Shown here: positions 5,870 to 12,754 of the stretch, one piece after another
How positions within the stretch are numbered: the stretch's first letter is position 1
Layout: every line of letters starts with the position of its first letter
NCBI RefSeq assembly: GCF_014297285.1
Contig: NZ_JACOQI010000036.1
Span: 1 to 12,939 of the forward strand
From: Dysosmobacter segnis
GTDB lineage: Bacteria; Bacillota; Clostridia; Oscillospirales; Oscillospiraceae
DNA: 12,939 nt
Direction: 5' to 3'
Position numbers and translations under genes: made by a program
Notes under the pieces: generated by a model
What the model saw: the letters and a program-made list of their open reading frames with translations, nothing else
Databases searched by the model: none
What the model was told of the DNA's origin: nothing

Positions 5870-6646
5870 TTACTTGGCTGCCGGAGTATCTACCCAACTT
5901 ATGGAGTAGCCATTCCATAGGAAGAGCTGGACGCAGTACCAGCACGCCTCGCCGCTGTCATTGACTCCTCTTGAAAGTCCCACGCCGGTTTCGGCGTAAT
6001 TCTTTTCGAGGAGATTGTCCCGGTGTCCACCGGAGAGGTTCCATGACCACACGGCGGCCTCGGATACCGATTTACCCTGCAGCGCCCAATCTGCGATGCG
6101 GTGGATATTCTCTCCTACATACGGGCAATCGGTAACAGAGGTGTTTCGTCGTCCATCCGGTCTGGTATGAGAGTAGACACTGCTGGAGGCCATCTCGTCG
6201 GCCCGGACCTGCGCCGCCTGCATGAGCTTGTCGTTGACGCGCAGCGCGGCAGCACCATTTTCGCGCCGCAGCGCATTGGTGCGGTCAATGATGTCCTGCT
6301 TTGCAGCGGCAACGTCTGTCTGCGCAGGCTGCTCTACAGGCTTTGTCGTAGTGGACTTTACCGGTGCTTCACCAGTGTAAGGCTTGTCCGACTCGACCTG
6401 CACGCATTTGCTATCGCTGTCCCAGTAGATATTGAAGCCGACCGCTCTGCCGATGTCGCGCAGCATAACATAGTTATTTCCGTTGATGTTGTACGCCGTC
6501 AGGCGGACTTCCTGCCCGTCTACAAGGATGCGGTTGGTGGAAAGCGTCGCTTTCAGCGATTCCACCGCCTGCGCCGCAGGAGCACTCAACGAAAGCCCCA
6601 GCACAAGGCCGCAGAGGACGAGTCCGGTATTCTTCGCTCTGTTCAT
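5870..6646 (-). CDS. Exported CAP/SCP-domain protein with copper amine oxidase-like N-terminal domain
   Basis: A 258-residue protein. It has a signal peptide at about 1-28 (ends AAQA). Residues 29-87 match the copper amine oxidase N-domain (stalk) type common in clostridial secreted proteins (RILVDGQEVRL, AYNINGNNYVMLRDIGRAVG, then IYWDSDSK). A Thr/Pro-rich linker spans about 92-112. A CAP/SCP domain at about 115-248 carries NALRRENGAA, His160 in YSHTRPDG, Glu179 in GEN and His208 in SGGHRDNLL, the expected His/Glu/His cavity residues. Bacterial CAP proteins are secreted, often bind the wall or ligands, and have no agreed activity. Cys174, Cys235 and Cys238 in the CAP domain could form a disulphide. 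The start ATG has GGAGG 7 bases upstream. The gene sits between the sortase and the adhesin, suggesting a part in the same surface apparatus. Confidence 0.88.
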   Translation of the reverse strand: MNRAKNTGLVLCGLVLGLSLSAPAAQAVESLKATLSTNRILVDGQEVRLTAYNINGNNYVMLRDIGRAVGFNIYWDSDSKCVQVESDKPYTGEAPVKSTTTKPVEQPAQTDVAAAKQDIIDRTNALRRENGAAALRVNDKLMQAAQVRADEMASSSVYSHTRPDGRRNTSVTDCPYVGENIHRIADWALQGKSVSEAAVWSWNLSGGHRDNLLEKNYAETGVGLSRGVNDSGEACWYCVQLFLWNGYSISWVDTPAAK

Positions 6647-6755
6647 TGTTCTGCCTCCATTCTAAATGTGTGTGGAAATCCTTCTCGCAGCTTCACCATA
6701 TCACAGGCGATGGGCAGAAGTCGAACAGAACCGATCCGGCAAAACGGAGAAAAAA
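6647..6755 (-). other. Sortase-SCP intergenic region
   Basis: The largest gap (109 bases) within the surface-protein run. A TTTTTT run directly follows the sortase stop, but I see no strong hairpin before it. TATGGT preceded by weak -35-like sequence could be a minor promoter for the SCP gene, but the match is poor. The SCP ribosome site GGAGG ends this gap. Confidence 0.3.
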
Positions 6756-7535
6756 TCAAGTTTCCACTGCGGTGACGCACCAGCGCTGGTCGCGCTGATT
6801 GCGAACGCAGGTGTAAAGCGTCAGCAGGTTTTCACTTGCGTCCGCAAGACCGCTGCGGTCTGTCTCGCTGACCTTGCTGACGTCCGTCACCTTATAGGTG
6901 CGCGTCCCCAGCTTGGTCGTCAGGGTGATCTTGTCCCCGATGTTCAGCGTGTGGATCTGCCCGAAGTAGCTGTTGGCGCCGCGGTTGTGGGCGGCGAGGC
7001 AGACATTGCCCTCCCAGATGGAGGTATCTTCAAAATGCCCAACGCCTTTGGCGAGCGTCTTGCTGTCCGTGCCCTGATAGATCCTCACGCTCAGACCCAG
7101 CGTGGGGATCTCGATCTTGCCGAGGGAACCGTTTATGTAGTAGAGCTCACTCGTCACATCTGTGAACAGCACAGCGGGCTGATAGCCGTTGCCGCTGCTC
7201 ACCGTACTCCCTGGGGTAACCACATCGCCGTTGCCGCTGATCACGGCGCCAGCCGTGGGAAGGGTGCGCGGCGCAAGATTCGGCGTCAGGTATTCGCCGG
7301 TATGCAGCGCATTCATGCTCTCCGAGCCAAAGACGGGCGGAATGAGCGCTGCGTTCTTGCTCACATCTTCGTTGCGCATGGCGCCGCCATCCGCCGTGTG
7401 AATGACATCGATGGAGGTATTCCTGCCGAAGTCGTAATCGTCCGGCGCATCGATACTGTATTCCAGCGCATACGCCGGAGCCGCCAGAGCTGCTGTCATG
7501 CAAAGGCTCAGGCAAAGGGTGATGATCTTTTTCAT
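6756..7535 (-). CDS. Sortase (probably class D-like)
   Basis: A 259-residue exported protein with a signal peptide at about 1-24. A roughly 100-residue low-complexity, Ser/Gly/Pro-containing linker precedes the sortase beta-barrel at about 125-257. The catalytic triad is visible: His183 in LAAHNRG, Cys243 in TLYTCVRN and Arg251 in RDQRWCV. The TLxTC box and the GD-x-ITL strand (about 200-205) are typical of the family. Sortases cut LPXTG-like signals between Thr and Gly and join the substrate to lipid II or to another subunit. The likely substrate is the adhesin two genes downstream, which ends in LPRTG. The ATG overlaps the stop of the preceding gene (ATGA), and the ribosome site GAGGAGG lies within that gene's acidic tail. 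The linker also contains LPTAG at 92-96. Class assignment is from memory of TLxTC-type clostridial enzymes and is less certain than the sortase call. Confidence 0.93.
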   Translation of the reverse strand: MKKIITLCLSLCMTAALAAPAYALEYSIDAPDDYDFGRNTSIDVIHTADGGAMRNEDVSKNAALIPPVFGSESMNALHTGEYLTPNLAPRTLPTAGAVISGNGDVVTPGSTVSSGNGYQPAVLFTDVTSELYYINGSLGKIEIPTLGLSVRIYQGTDSKTLAKGVGHFEDTSIWEGNVCLAAHNRGANSYFGQIHTLNIGDKITLTTKLGTRTYKVTDVSKVSETDRSGLADASENLLTLYTCVRNQRDQRWCVTAVET

Positions 7536-8452
7536 TCTTCTGTCTCCTCCTCATCTGCATTTTCTCTTTTGCGTTTTACCAGCAGCGCGCCGCCGACGCC
7601 CGCGCCTGCCGCGGCCACGACTCCGATGGGGATGAGCACATAGGACCAGCGGAGCGAGGACATTGCGCCGGCGGTTTTTGCAGGCTCTGCGGGCTGGATA
7701 GGCACGCCTTCGAAAATGGCAACATAGCGAACGCGATTTAATGCGATGCGGCTCACCGTGCCGGTATAGTCCGCCGTGACGGTGTAACCCTTGACGTAGC
7801 TGCTGGTGGTGCTGCCGGTGTAGGTGGCGACGGCGGTATAGCGGTCTGCCACGACATAACCGTCCATGTTGGCGGTATTGTCGGTCTGCCACTGAATGTC
7901 GGAGAGCGTCAGGTTTTTGCCGCCGTCCTCAATGCTCTTGGGGATGTACTGTGTATCCTGCTCGGCAAGATTGGGATAGCTGCGCTTGACGGAAAGCTGC
8001 TTTGTAGAACTGCCGTAGCCAGACGGCTCGACCTGCACGGTGTCAAGTCGGAGTGTCAGGGTTCCCATAAGCCCATCGTCCGTGATGAACTCACGCTCCT
8101 GCGGCAGCAGCGCCAGCACGGATTCCATATCCTTTTTGGCGCTCTCGATAGAAACATGCTCCGTATGCTGGCGGCTCTCGTTTTCCGGAAGCTCCTGCTT
8201 CAGAAGATCCGTCAGGGTGTACTGAAAGCCGTCCTGCCGAAAGTCCGAGCGGGGAATGCCCGCAGGATCGTCTTCCGGACTCAGATCATAGATTTTCTTC
8301 AGTTCTGTGCCATCGTCGTTTCGGACGATGGAGGTGGGATAGAAGACCTTGGCATCCGGTACCGCGGGTTCAAAGTCCGCCGCCAGCGCAGTGGGCGTCA
8401 GTGCCAAAGTCAGGCACAACGCCGCAGCGCAGAGAGATAGCATTCGTTTCAT
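7532..8452 (-). CDS. Membrane-anchored surface protein of unknown function
   Basis: A 306-residue protein with a signal peptide at 1-25 (LTPTALAA), an extracellular region at about 26-265, one membrane helix at about 269-292, then a basic stop-transfer KRKR and an acidic cytoplasmic tail (ADEEETEE). It has no sorting motif, so it would be held by its own helix. The ectodomain contains Thr/Val/Tyr-rich strands at about 195-250 (RYTAVATYTG, YTVTADYTG), suggesting beta structure. I do not recognise the family. It starts within the stop of the previous gene (ATGA) and ends overlapping the sortase start (ATGA), so the three genes are translationally coupled. By position it may be an assembly partner or membrane platform for the sortase and adhesin; that is inference. 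Confidence 0.8.
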   Translation of the reverse strand: MKRMLSLCAAALCLTLALTPTALAADFEPAVPDAKVFYPTSIVRNDDGTELKKIYDLSPEDDPAGIPRSDFRQDGFQYTLTDLLKQELPENESRQHTEHVSIESAKKDMESVLALLPQEREFITDDGLMGTLTLRLDTVQVEPSGYGSSTKQLSVKRSYPNLAEQDTQYIPKSIEDGGKNLTLSDIQWQTDNTANMDGYVVADRYTAVATYTGSTTSSYVKGYTVTADYTGTVSRIALNRVRYVAIFEGVPIQPAEPAKTAGAMSSLRWSYVLIPIGVVAAAGAGVGGALLVKRKRENADEEETEE

Positions 8453-9078
8453 TTTGTGTTCCTCTTTTCTTTATTTTTATAGTGATTTTTCGTCTGTTCC
8501 AGCAGAAGGTCATATTCCCAAGGCTCCAGCTCTAAGGAGAGGTAGGCACCGTCTTTCGACATACCGTCTACCCGGTAGCGCAACACCAGAGGAAGCTGCC
8601 TCTGCTTTTTCACATCCTGGGGTGAGAGCCAACCAGCGCCTTCTACAAAAACAGTGCGAATGGCGGAATCATAGTTTCCTTCATAGCCCTGCCAGAGAAG
8701 CGCCTCCCGCAGCTCTTCCCGCAGCTTTCTGCGATGGGGAACGGGAACCAAACGCTCCGGCTCCAACAGGAAACGGGGATGCAGGACTTCTAAGCAAACG
8801 TCCAGCGCATTTTTCAAAGCAGCATTCTTTTTCGTCAAGCCGCTGCGCCGGTAATCTGCCGCCAGAACGTCCTCACCCTGGGCATCGCCAAGGAAAAGGC
8901 GTACACAGCGGATGAGTTCATAAGCGTGGGCGTCATCCGCCATGCCAAGCACGCGGACCCCGTCCATAGGGAGCGTCCGGTAATGGGTAATGGCCTCCGC
9001 CAGTGCGGAGAACTGTCTCACATCCCAGCCGGGTCTTCCGGGGCGGAGATCGTCCACGGTGTAATAGGTCATGCACAT
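8449..9078 (-). CDS. Uncharacterised 209-residue ICE protein
   Basis: A soluble protein with no signal peptide or membrane segment. The N-terminus MCMTYYTVDDLRPGRPGWDV is followed by alpha/beta sequence, a basic patch PHRRKLREELREALLW at about 114-129, and a Lys-rich end (NHYKNKEKRNTK). I do not recognise a named domain, though its placement after a DUF3849 gene fits ICE cargo. Start choice: ATG at 9078 has GAGGAGG 8 bases upstream; a second ATG (codon 3) is possible. The ribosome site overlaps the stop of the DUF3849 gene. Its own stop overlaps the start of the surface protein gene (ATGA), so cytoplasmic and surface genes belong to one transcript. Confidence 0.8.
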   Translation of the reverse strand: MCMTYYTVDDLRPGRPGWDVRQFSALAEAITHYRTLPMDGVRVLGMADDAHAYELIRCVRLFLGDAQGEDVLAADYRRSGLTKKNAALKNALDVCLEVLHPRFLLEPERLVPVPHRRKLREELREALLWQGYEGNYDSAIRTVFVEGAGWLSPQDVKKQRQLPLVLRYRVDGMSKDGAYLSLELEPWEYDLLLEQTKNHYKNKEKRNTK

Positions 9079-9091
9079 TCAGACATCCTCC

Positions 9092-9823
9092 TCACTTCAT
9101 ATTCATGCCGCCCATAGTGGGGGCATTGGTCTGCTCCTGTGCGTTCAGCTCTGCCAGCTTCGGCTTTGCCCATTCCGGAAGAAACTTGTCATGCAGTACG
9201 CCAATGAAATCCTCCCGGTTCCATCTGGCTGTTTCTCCGTCCGAGAGGCAGGTGGCAAAGACTGCTCGACCACTGGAATGAGGCGCGCATCCAAAGCCGC
9301 TCCGAGCATACAGAAGTTGGTAATCCTGCCCCCAATACTGCTCCTGCAGTGCCTCCGGCGACAGCACCAGCACCTTGCCGGTGAAGTCCTGCTCCGCGCG
9401 GTCACCGACGCAATGCTCCGCGCCGAACAGATTCAGCGCCTGCACTGCCTTGCGGTAGAAAGTGACGAAGCCATCCAGCACAGCCGGATGGCTTCGGACA
9501 ACAAAGTCGCTGTTGTGGTTGATGTCTTTGGGGATGCAGGCGCACTCCACCCACTGCTTGTTGGCATGGCCGAAGCGCCCGTCCCACTTGAGTTCGTGCA
9601 AAGTGTTGGCAAGCACCCACGCGGTGCGCTTGTAGCCGTATTCGTCCAGCACCGGCGTGATGCAGTTCTTGTCCAGATGCATTCCGTCGAAATTCTGACG
9701 GATGGTGTCCTCGATGGCGTTGCGGCAGGCGATGTTCGCCTTGTGGCTCTCCCGCCAGAGGGAAAGCTCGTTCCGATCTCTCGCCTCGGCAGAGGAATAG
9801 GGGTAGAGATAGGTGTCATTCAT
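9092..9823 (-). CDS. DUF3849-family protein
   Basis: A 243-residue soluble protein. Its N-terminal part (YLYPYSSAEARDRNELSLW, RESHKANIACRNAIE, NFDGMHLDK, then LANTL and WDGRFGHANKQW at about 80-91) matches the DUF3849 domain of clostridial ICEs as I remember it. A second region at about 150-215 (LLYARSGFGCAPHSSGRAVF, ATCLSDGE, RWNREDFIGVL) is conserved-looking and probably a separate small domain. The function of the family is unknown. The start at 9823 is chosen because GGAGG is 10 bases upstream and its ATG overlaps the previous stop (ATGA); a longer frame from 9856 would overlap the preceding gene without need. The protein ends in MGGMNMK, a Met-rich tail similar to tails on two other proteins here. 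Confidence 0.85.
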   Translation of the reverse strand: MNDTYLYPYSSAEARDRNELSLWRESHKANIACRNAIEDTIRQNFDGMHLDKNCITPVLDEYGYKRTAWVLANTLHELKWDGRFGHANKQWVECACIPKDINHNSDFVVRSHPAVLDGFVTFYRKAVQALNLFGAEHCVGDRAEQDFTGKVLVLSPEALQEQYWGQDYQLLYARSGFGCAPHSSGRAVFATCLSDGETARWNREDFIGVLHDKFLPEWAKPKLAELNAQEQTNAPTMGGMNMK

Positions 9824-10341
9824 TCTGAGATTTCCTCCTTTTCCAGCAGGCGGCATACGCCCTCCATCCGCACACCGGAATCCTCCAGCATGGTGCGGAC
9901 ATCATCGTCCAGATCGTCGATGAGCACATCTGCGGCGGTTTTCTCCGCTGCCTGCACGATGACTCTGCCCTCCTCTACAAAGGACTCCAGCGCGGCAGTG
10001 GGCGAGATCCCCGCCTCCGCCAGCTGGCAGGGCGGAATTTCAAGGCCGGAGCAGTGAGGTTCGTGTTCACAGGTGCCGCACGCCGTTTCCGTCATTCCGG
10101 TCTCCATTGCCATCTGGCTTCGCTCCGCCAGACGGGAGATCAGCTGCGGCGCAACGGTAGAGATGAGAGAAATGGTTTTCAGCAGCTCCGCCACGGTAGG
10201 GTCTCCCGGCAGCAGCAGGATACAGCCGCTGTCGGTATGGAGGATCAGGTCGCTGACGCCTGCAAGTCCGGAGAGCTGCAAAGCGGCGCGGGGAATAGAA
10301 AGAGTTTTATTGTTAGGATCATGGTTCAAATTGAATTTCAT
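9820..10341 (-). CDS. AbrB-like N-terminus plus Cys cluster, unknown function
   Basis: A 173-residue soluble protein. Residues 1-46 (MKFNLNHDPNNKTLSIPRAA, LQLSGL, then DLILHTDSGCILLLP) resemble the swapped-hairpin SpoVT/AbrB/MazE DNA-binding fold; the match is only suggestive. The middle contains Cys88, Cys91, Cys97 and Cys105 in CGTCEHEPHCSGLEIPPC, spaced as a possible metal-binding knuckle. The C-terminus is acidic (IDDLDDDVRT). The start at 10341 is set by GGAGG 8 bases upstream and an ATGA overlap with the methylase stop; the longer frame from 10536 lies inside the methylase gene and is rejected. Translational coupling with the methylase suggests joint expression. It could be a small regulator of the element, but this is not shown. 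Confidence 0.75.
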   Translation of the reverse strand: MKFNLNHDPNNKTLSIPRAALQLSGLAGVSDLILHTDSGCILLLPGDPTVAELLKTISLISTVAPQLISRLAERSQMAMETGMTETACGTCEHEPHCSGLEIPPCQLAEAGISPTAALESFVEEGRVIVQAAEKTAADVLIDDLDDDVRTMLEDSGVRMEGVCRLLEKEEISE

Positions 10342-11324
10342 GCTGTTTTCCTCCTCGGTGGATGTTTTGGGATATGGACCAGCTTCAGCTCCCATTCGCC
10401 CAGAGGCTCGTCGAAGAGGTTTAGCTGGTGGGTCATGTAGGGACGCGGATCGAAGTTGGTGATGATGAGTTCGCCGAAGGACGAGCCCTTTTTCTGAGAG
10501 AGCGGATTGCTGCGCTGGAAGGATAAGATGTACCAATCCTGATAGAGCTTTCGGATAAAGGGGCAGTCGTTGTAGGAGAGGACGACATAGCCTTCGCAGC
10601 CGGACAGTATTTGCCAGAGCCGGACATGGAATCTTCGGAAACGTCCCAACTTTCCGGCGATCCGATAAAGACGCTCTGTTTTGACATAGGGTGGATCGGC
10701 ATAGATAAGGCCTTCTTTTCGGTCCCGCTCCCGAATGAGCTGCAAGGCGTTTTTGTTCTCCAGTGGCACGTCCTTCAGTCGTGCGGACACTGGCGGAAAC
10801 ATTTTCAGAAGATGTTCCACATCCATTCCCTTAACGCCGAAAGATGTGACCGTTGCGCTGAAACTGCCGCGAATAGCAAGGTAATACGCTGCCGCTCGCT
10901 TCACATCGAAAAGAGCCAGCCGTTCCTGAAAGATGGGGAGCAGTTCTCCTGCCTGCTCCTCCGTAAAGCAGGAGCGATCTCCCAGACACTCGATCTCCGC
11001 CTGCACATTTTGAAAGTAGACCTCCTTATGGGCAACAAAGTCGCGGTAATACTCGAAGAGCTTGCGGCCGTGGATGGGCAGGAATTTCAGCTCCCGCAGC
11101 AGAACATTGGAGCGTTCCTTGATGCAGGAATACAGGTTCACCAGCTCGGCATCCAAATCGTTATAAATGTCCAATCGGTTTGGGTCCGGCGGCAGCGCGA
11201 GCAGCACTGCGCCACTGCCGCCAAACGGCTCTACATACTGCTTCAGCTTAGGCGGGAAAAGCTGAAGGATGTAGGGCGCGATCTTCTCTTTGCCGCCGAT
11301 CCAGGGAAAGGGCGGCTTAGCCAT
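10338..11324 (-). CDS. D12-class DNA adenine N6-methyltransferase
   Basis: A 328-residue protein with the alpha-class layout: PFPWIGGKEKIA at 6-16, SAM-binding motif PFGGSGAVLL at 33-42, acidic NDLDAELVNLY at about 56-65, a target-recognition region at about 75-195, then catalytic DPPY at 210-213 (GLIYADPPYVKTERLY). It methylates adenine at N6 in a short sequence that I cannot predict. No restriction endonuclease gene is adjacent, so it is an orphan methylase, as is common on ICEs and phages, where it may protect incoming DNA or adjust host expression. It starts inside the end of a 36-codon small ORF, and GGAGG lies 8 bases upstream. Its stop overlaps the next start (ATGA). It follows a terminator, so its transcript is probably initiated separately or by read-through. 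Confidence 0.95.
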   Translation of the reverse strand: MAKPPFPWIGGKEKIAPYILQLFPPKLKQYVEPFGGSGAVLLALPPDPNRLDIYNDLDAELVNLYSCIKERSNVLLRELKFLPIHGRKLFEYYRDFVAHKEVYFQNVQAEIECLGDRSCFTEEQAGELLPIFQERLALFDVKRAAAYYLAIRGSFSATVTSFGVKGMDVEHLLKMFPPVSARLKDVPLENKNALQLIRERDRKEGLIYADPPYVKTERLYRIAGKLGRFRRFHVRLWQILSGCEGYVVLSYNDCPFIRKLYQDWYILSFQRSNPLSQKKGSSFGELIITNFDPRPYMTHQLNLFDEPLGEWELKLVHIPKHPPRRKTA

Positions 11325-11427
11325 GTCCGGCCTCCTTTTCTTCCTGATTGCACCTTATCCCGTCAGCACGGTTTTCCCGTTCAAAGCGAAACTTCCTGCA
11401 ATGTGCCAGCAGTTGTTCATCGCGCAT
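11317..11427 (-). CDS. Small ORF of 36 codons coupled to the methylase
   Basis: ATG at 11427 opens MRDEQLLAHCRKFRFERENR then ADGIRCNQEEKEAGHG, ending TAA at 11319-11317. AAAGGAG lies about 6 bases upstream, a good ribosome site. The frame overlaps the methylase start by 8 bases, the same coupling style used elsewhere in this operon. It is charged, with Cys10 and Cys26, no membrane segment and no recognised family. It may be a real small protein or a leader peptide that loads ribosomes onto the methylase gene. Confidence 0.55.
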   Translation of the reverse strand: MRDEQLLAHCRKFRFERENRADGIRCNQEEKEAGHG

Positions 11428-11466
11428 GTTTTCTCCTTTCCGGGGTGATTTCCCGAAAAAGGGCAT

Positions 11467-11507
11467 AAAAAAGAAGGGGCCGATCCCCTTTCGGAAAATC
11501 GGCCCCT
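11467..11507 (-). terminator. Rho-independent terminator after the ArdA-like gene
   Basis: AGGGGCCGAT (11475-11484) and ATCGGCCCCT (11498-11507) are perfect 10-base arms around a 13-base loop. On the minus strand the stem is followed by TTCTTTTTTATG, a proper T-run. It lies about 40 bases after the stop of the ArdA-like gene and ends that transcript, or partly attenuates read-through into the methylase genes. Confidence 0.85.
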
Positions 11508-11510
11508 AAA

Positions 11511-11538
11511 ATGATTTTTAATGGCTTCTGCGTGTCAA
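11511..11538 (-). promoter_or_regulatory. Weak candidate promoter before the methylase transcript
   Basis: On the minus strand a perfect TTGACA (11538-11533) is followed after 16 bases by AATCAT (11516-11511), a 4 of 6 match to the -10. Transcription from it would start at the terminator stem, so the RNA would begin with that hairpin. No better promoter is visible between the ArdA-like and methylase genes. It may be chance. Confidence 0.3.
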
Positions 11539-11545
11539 GATGGTA

Positions 11546-12754
11546 TTACTTCATTTTCATCTCCATTTCCTGGGATTGTTGGACAGGTGACAGCATGGGC
11601 TGATAGTCCGCGCGATGCAGCAGGCCGTAGGGTGAAAGCACTGCATTGTCCTCCTTGATGATGTCGCAGCCGTAGGCGTAGAGGTTTACATGGGAAATCA
11701 GCAATTCCACCGAGTGGTCATCCGTCATGAAGTGAAGCTGGTCTACGGCTGTTTCCTGCGGGGAGCTCAGCTCCGGCGTGAGGATATAATCGTCCAGATG
11801 CTCTGCCAGAAGGATAGCTGTCCCGATGTCCTGCACCTCGAACTGCTCCAGCAATGCTTTCAGCTTTGGGAGCTGCACCTGCCGGACAGGGATATCCTTC
11901 ACTGCTTTGGCAAACTCGTTGAAGGCTTCTATCTCCATGGGCAGGTCGGCAAATATGGCTGCGTTGGGGATGATGCCATCATAGTCAAGCACAACGGTAT
12001 TTTCCCATTGCAGCGTACCCAGCCGCTCCTGCGCATCCTCCAGTTCTTTCTCCGAGGCGGGAAGCTCCAGCGTCACCGTGCGCTCATCGCCAATGTCGGG
12101 ATGCAGTCCAAGCGTGAGTCGGAAGAGGTATTCCGGCTTTTCCGGCAGTTCCTTTGGGCAGGGTGGCACGGTTGTTAGCTCACCGTCCCGCAGTACATAC
12201 AGACTGTCCACAAAAACGCCGTTTTCACTGCACCGCATCATTCTTCCAATGCCGGCGAAGTCCAGCATCTCGAATACCTCGTTGGATATGCCGTCCAGTT
12301 CGGGGATAAATTCATTTTCCGCGTAGAAGCGGCCAAGCTGGGCGTCATCCGCGGCCTCCACAACATGATAGCAGTCGGTTTTTGCGCTGACCGCCAGATC
12401 CCGCAGATCCTGCAGCGTGATGACGCCGCCGTTGGCGTTTACTTTTCTCTGCACCTCTATGGAAAACAATCCCTCAAAGGCAACCTCCTGCACCTCGTCC
12501 AGCGCCGACAGCAGCGCGGCAAGGTCGTTCAGTTCGTTGAGGCTGATGTCCAACCCGTCCAAATGGGGCGAGAGATACTCAAAGGCATCGTAGTCTTCAA
12601 TCTCCATGTACAGGATGTCATCTGTCTGAAGGCGTACCTTGTCCAGCGCGTCCCACAGTTCCCACAGTGAGGCAGGCAAGTCCAGCTTGGCATACGCCTC
12701 GTTGTTGGGTACGTCTTCTTTCGCAAGATATACCTCGAATATCTTCTTACCCAA
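11546..12754 (-). CDS. Tandem ArdA-like acidic protein (probable antirestriction protein)
   Basis: A 402-residue, strongly acidic soluble protein with two internally similar halves. LDLPASLWELWDAL at about 24-37, then EIEDYDAFEYL and LNELNDLAALLSAL, correspond to LELPASEKELEDAQ at about 229-242, then VVLDYDG and IEAFNEFAKAVKDI. The pattern of a strand, LPAS helix, DY-containing strand and ELN/FNE-A-L helix resembles ArdA. ArdA is an elongated acidic mimic of B-DNA that occupies type I restriction enzymes. The resemblance is to fold pattern rather than strong identity, so ArdA-like is the limit. The start is TTG at 12754, with GGGAGGG 7-8 bases upstream and an 8-base overlap with the preceding small ORF. 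The C-terminus is Met-rich (QEMEMKMK). A strong terminator follows. With the adjacent methylase it would form a restriction-evasion pair. Confidence 0.7.
   Translation of the reverse strand: MGKKIFEVYLAKEDVPNNEAYAKLDLPASLWELWDALDKVRLQTDDILYMEIEDYDAFEYLSPHLDGLDISLNELNDLAALLSALDEVQEVAFEGLFSIEVQRKVNANGGVITLQDLRDLAVSAKTDCYHVVEAADDAQLGRFYAENEFIPELDGISNEVFEMLDFAGIGRMMRCSENGVFVDSLYVLRDGELTTVPPCPKELPEKPEYLFRLTLGLHPDIGDERTVTLELPASEKELEDAQERLGTLQWENTVVLDYDGIIPNAAIFADLPMEIEAFNEFAKAVKDIPVRQVQLPKLKALLEQFEVQDIGTAILLAEHLDDYILTPELSSPQETAVDQLHFMTDDHSVELLISHVNLYAYGCDIIKEDNAVLSPYGLLHRADYQPMLSPVQQSQEMEMKMK

Noticed and set aside
5784..5945. Longer adhesin start at the GTG at 5945
   Set aside because: It would overlap the SCP gene, place 54 non-signal residues in front of the signal peptide, and ignore the AAGGAGG directly before TTG at 5783.
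6647..6755. TTTTTT run after the sortase stop as a Rho-independent terminator
   Set aside because: No stable hairpin precedes the T-run, only short imperfect arms.
6666..7643. A 325-codon plus-strand open frame opposite the sortase
   Set aside because: The opposite strand has a clear sortase with catalytic residues; this frame shows no recognisable protein features.
10342..10536. N-terminal extension of the AbrB-like protein
   Set aside because: The extra 65 codons lie inside the methylase gene with no ribosome site; the ATG at 10341 has GGAGG and an ATGA overlap.
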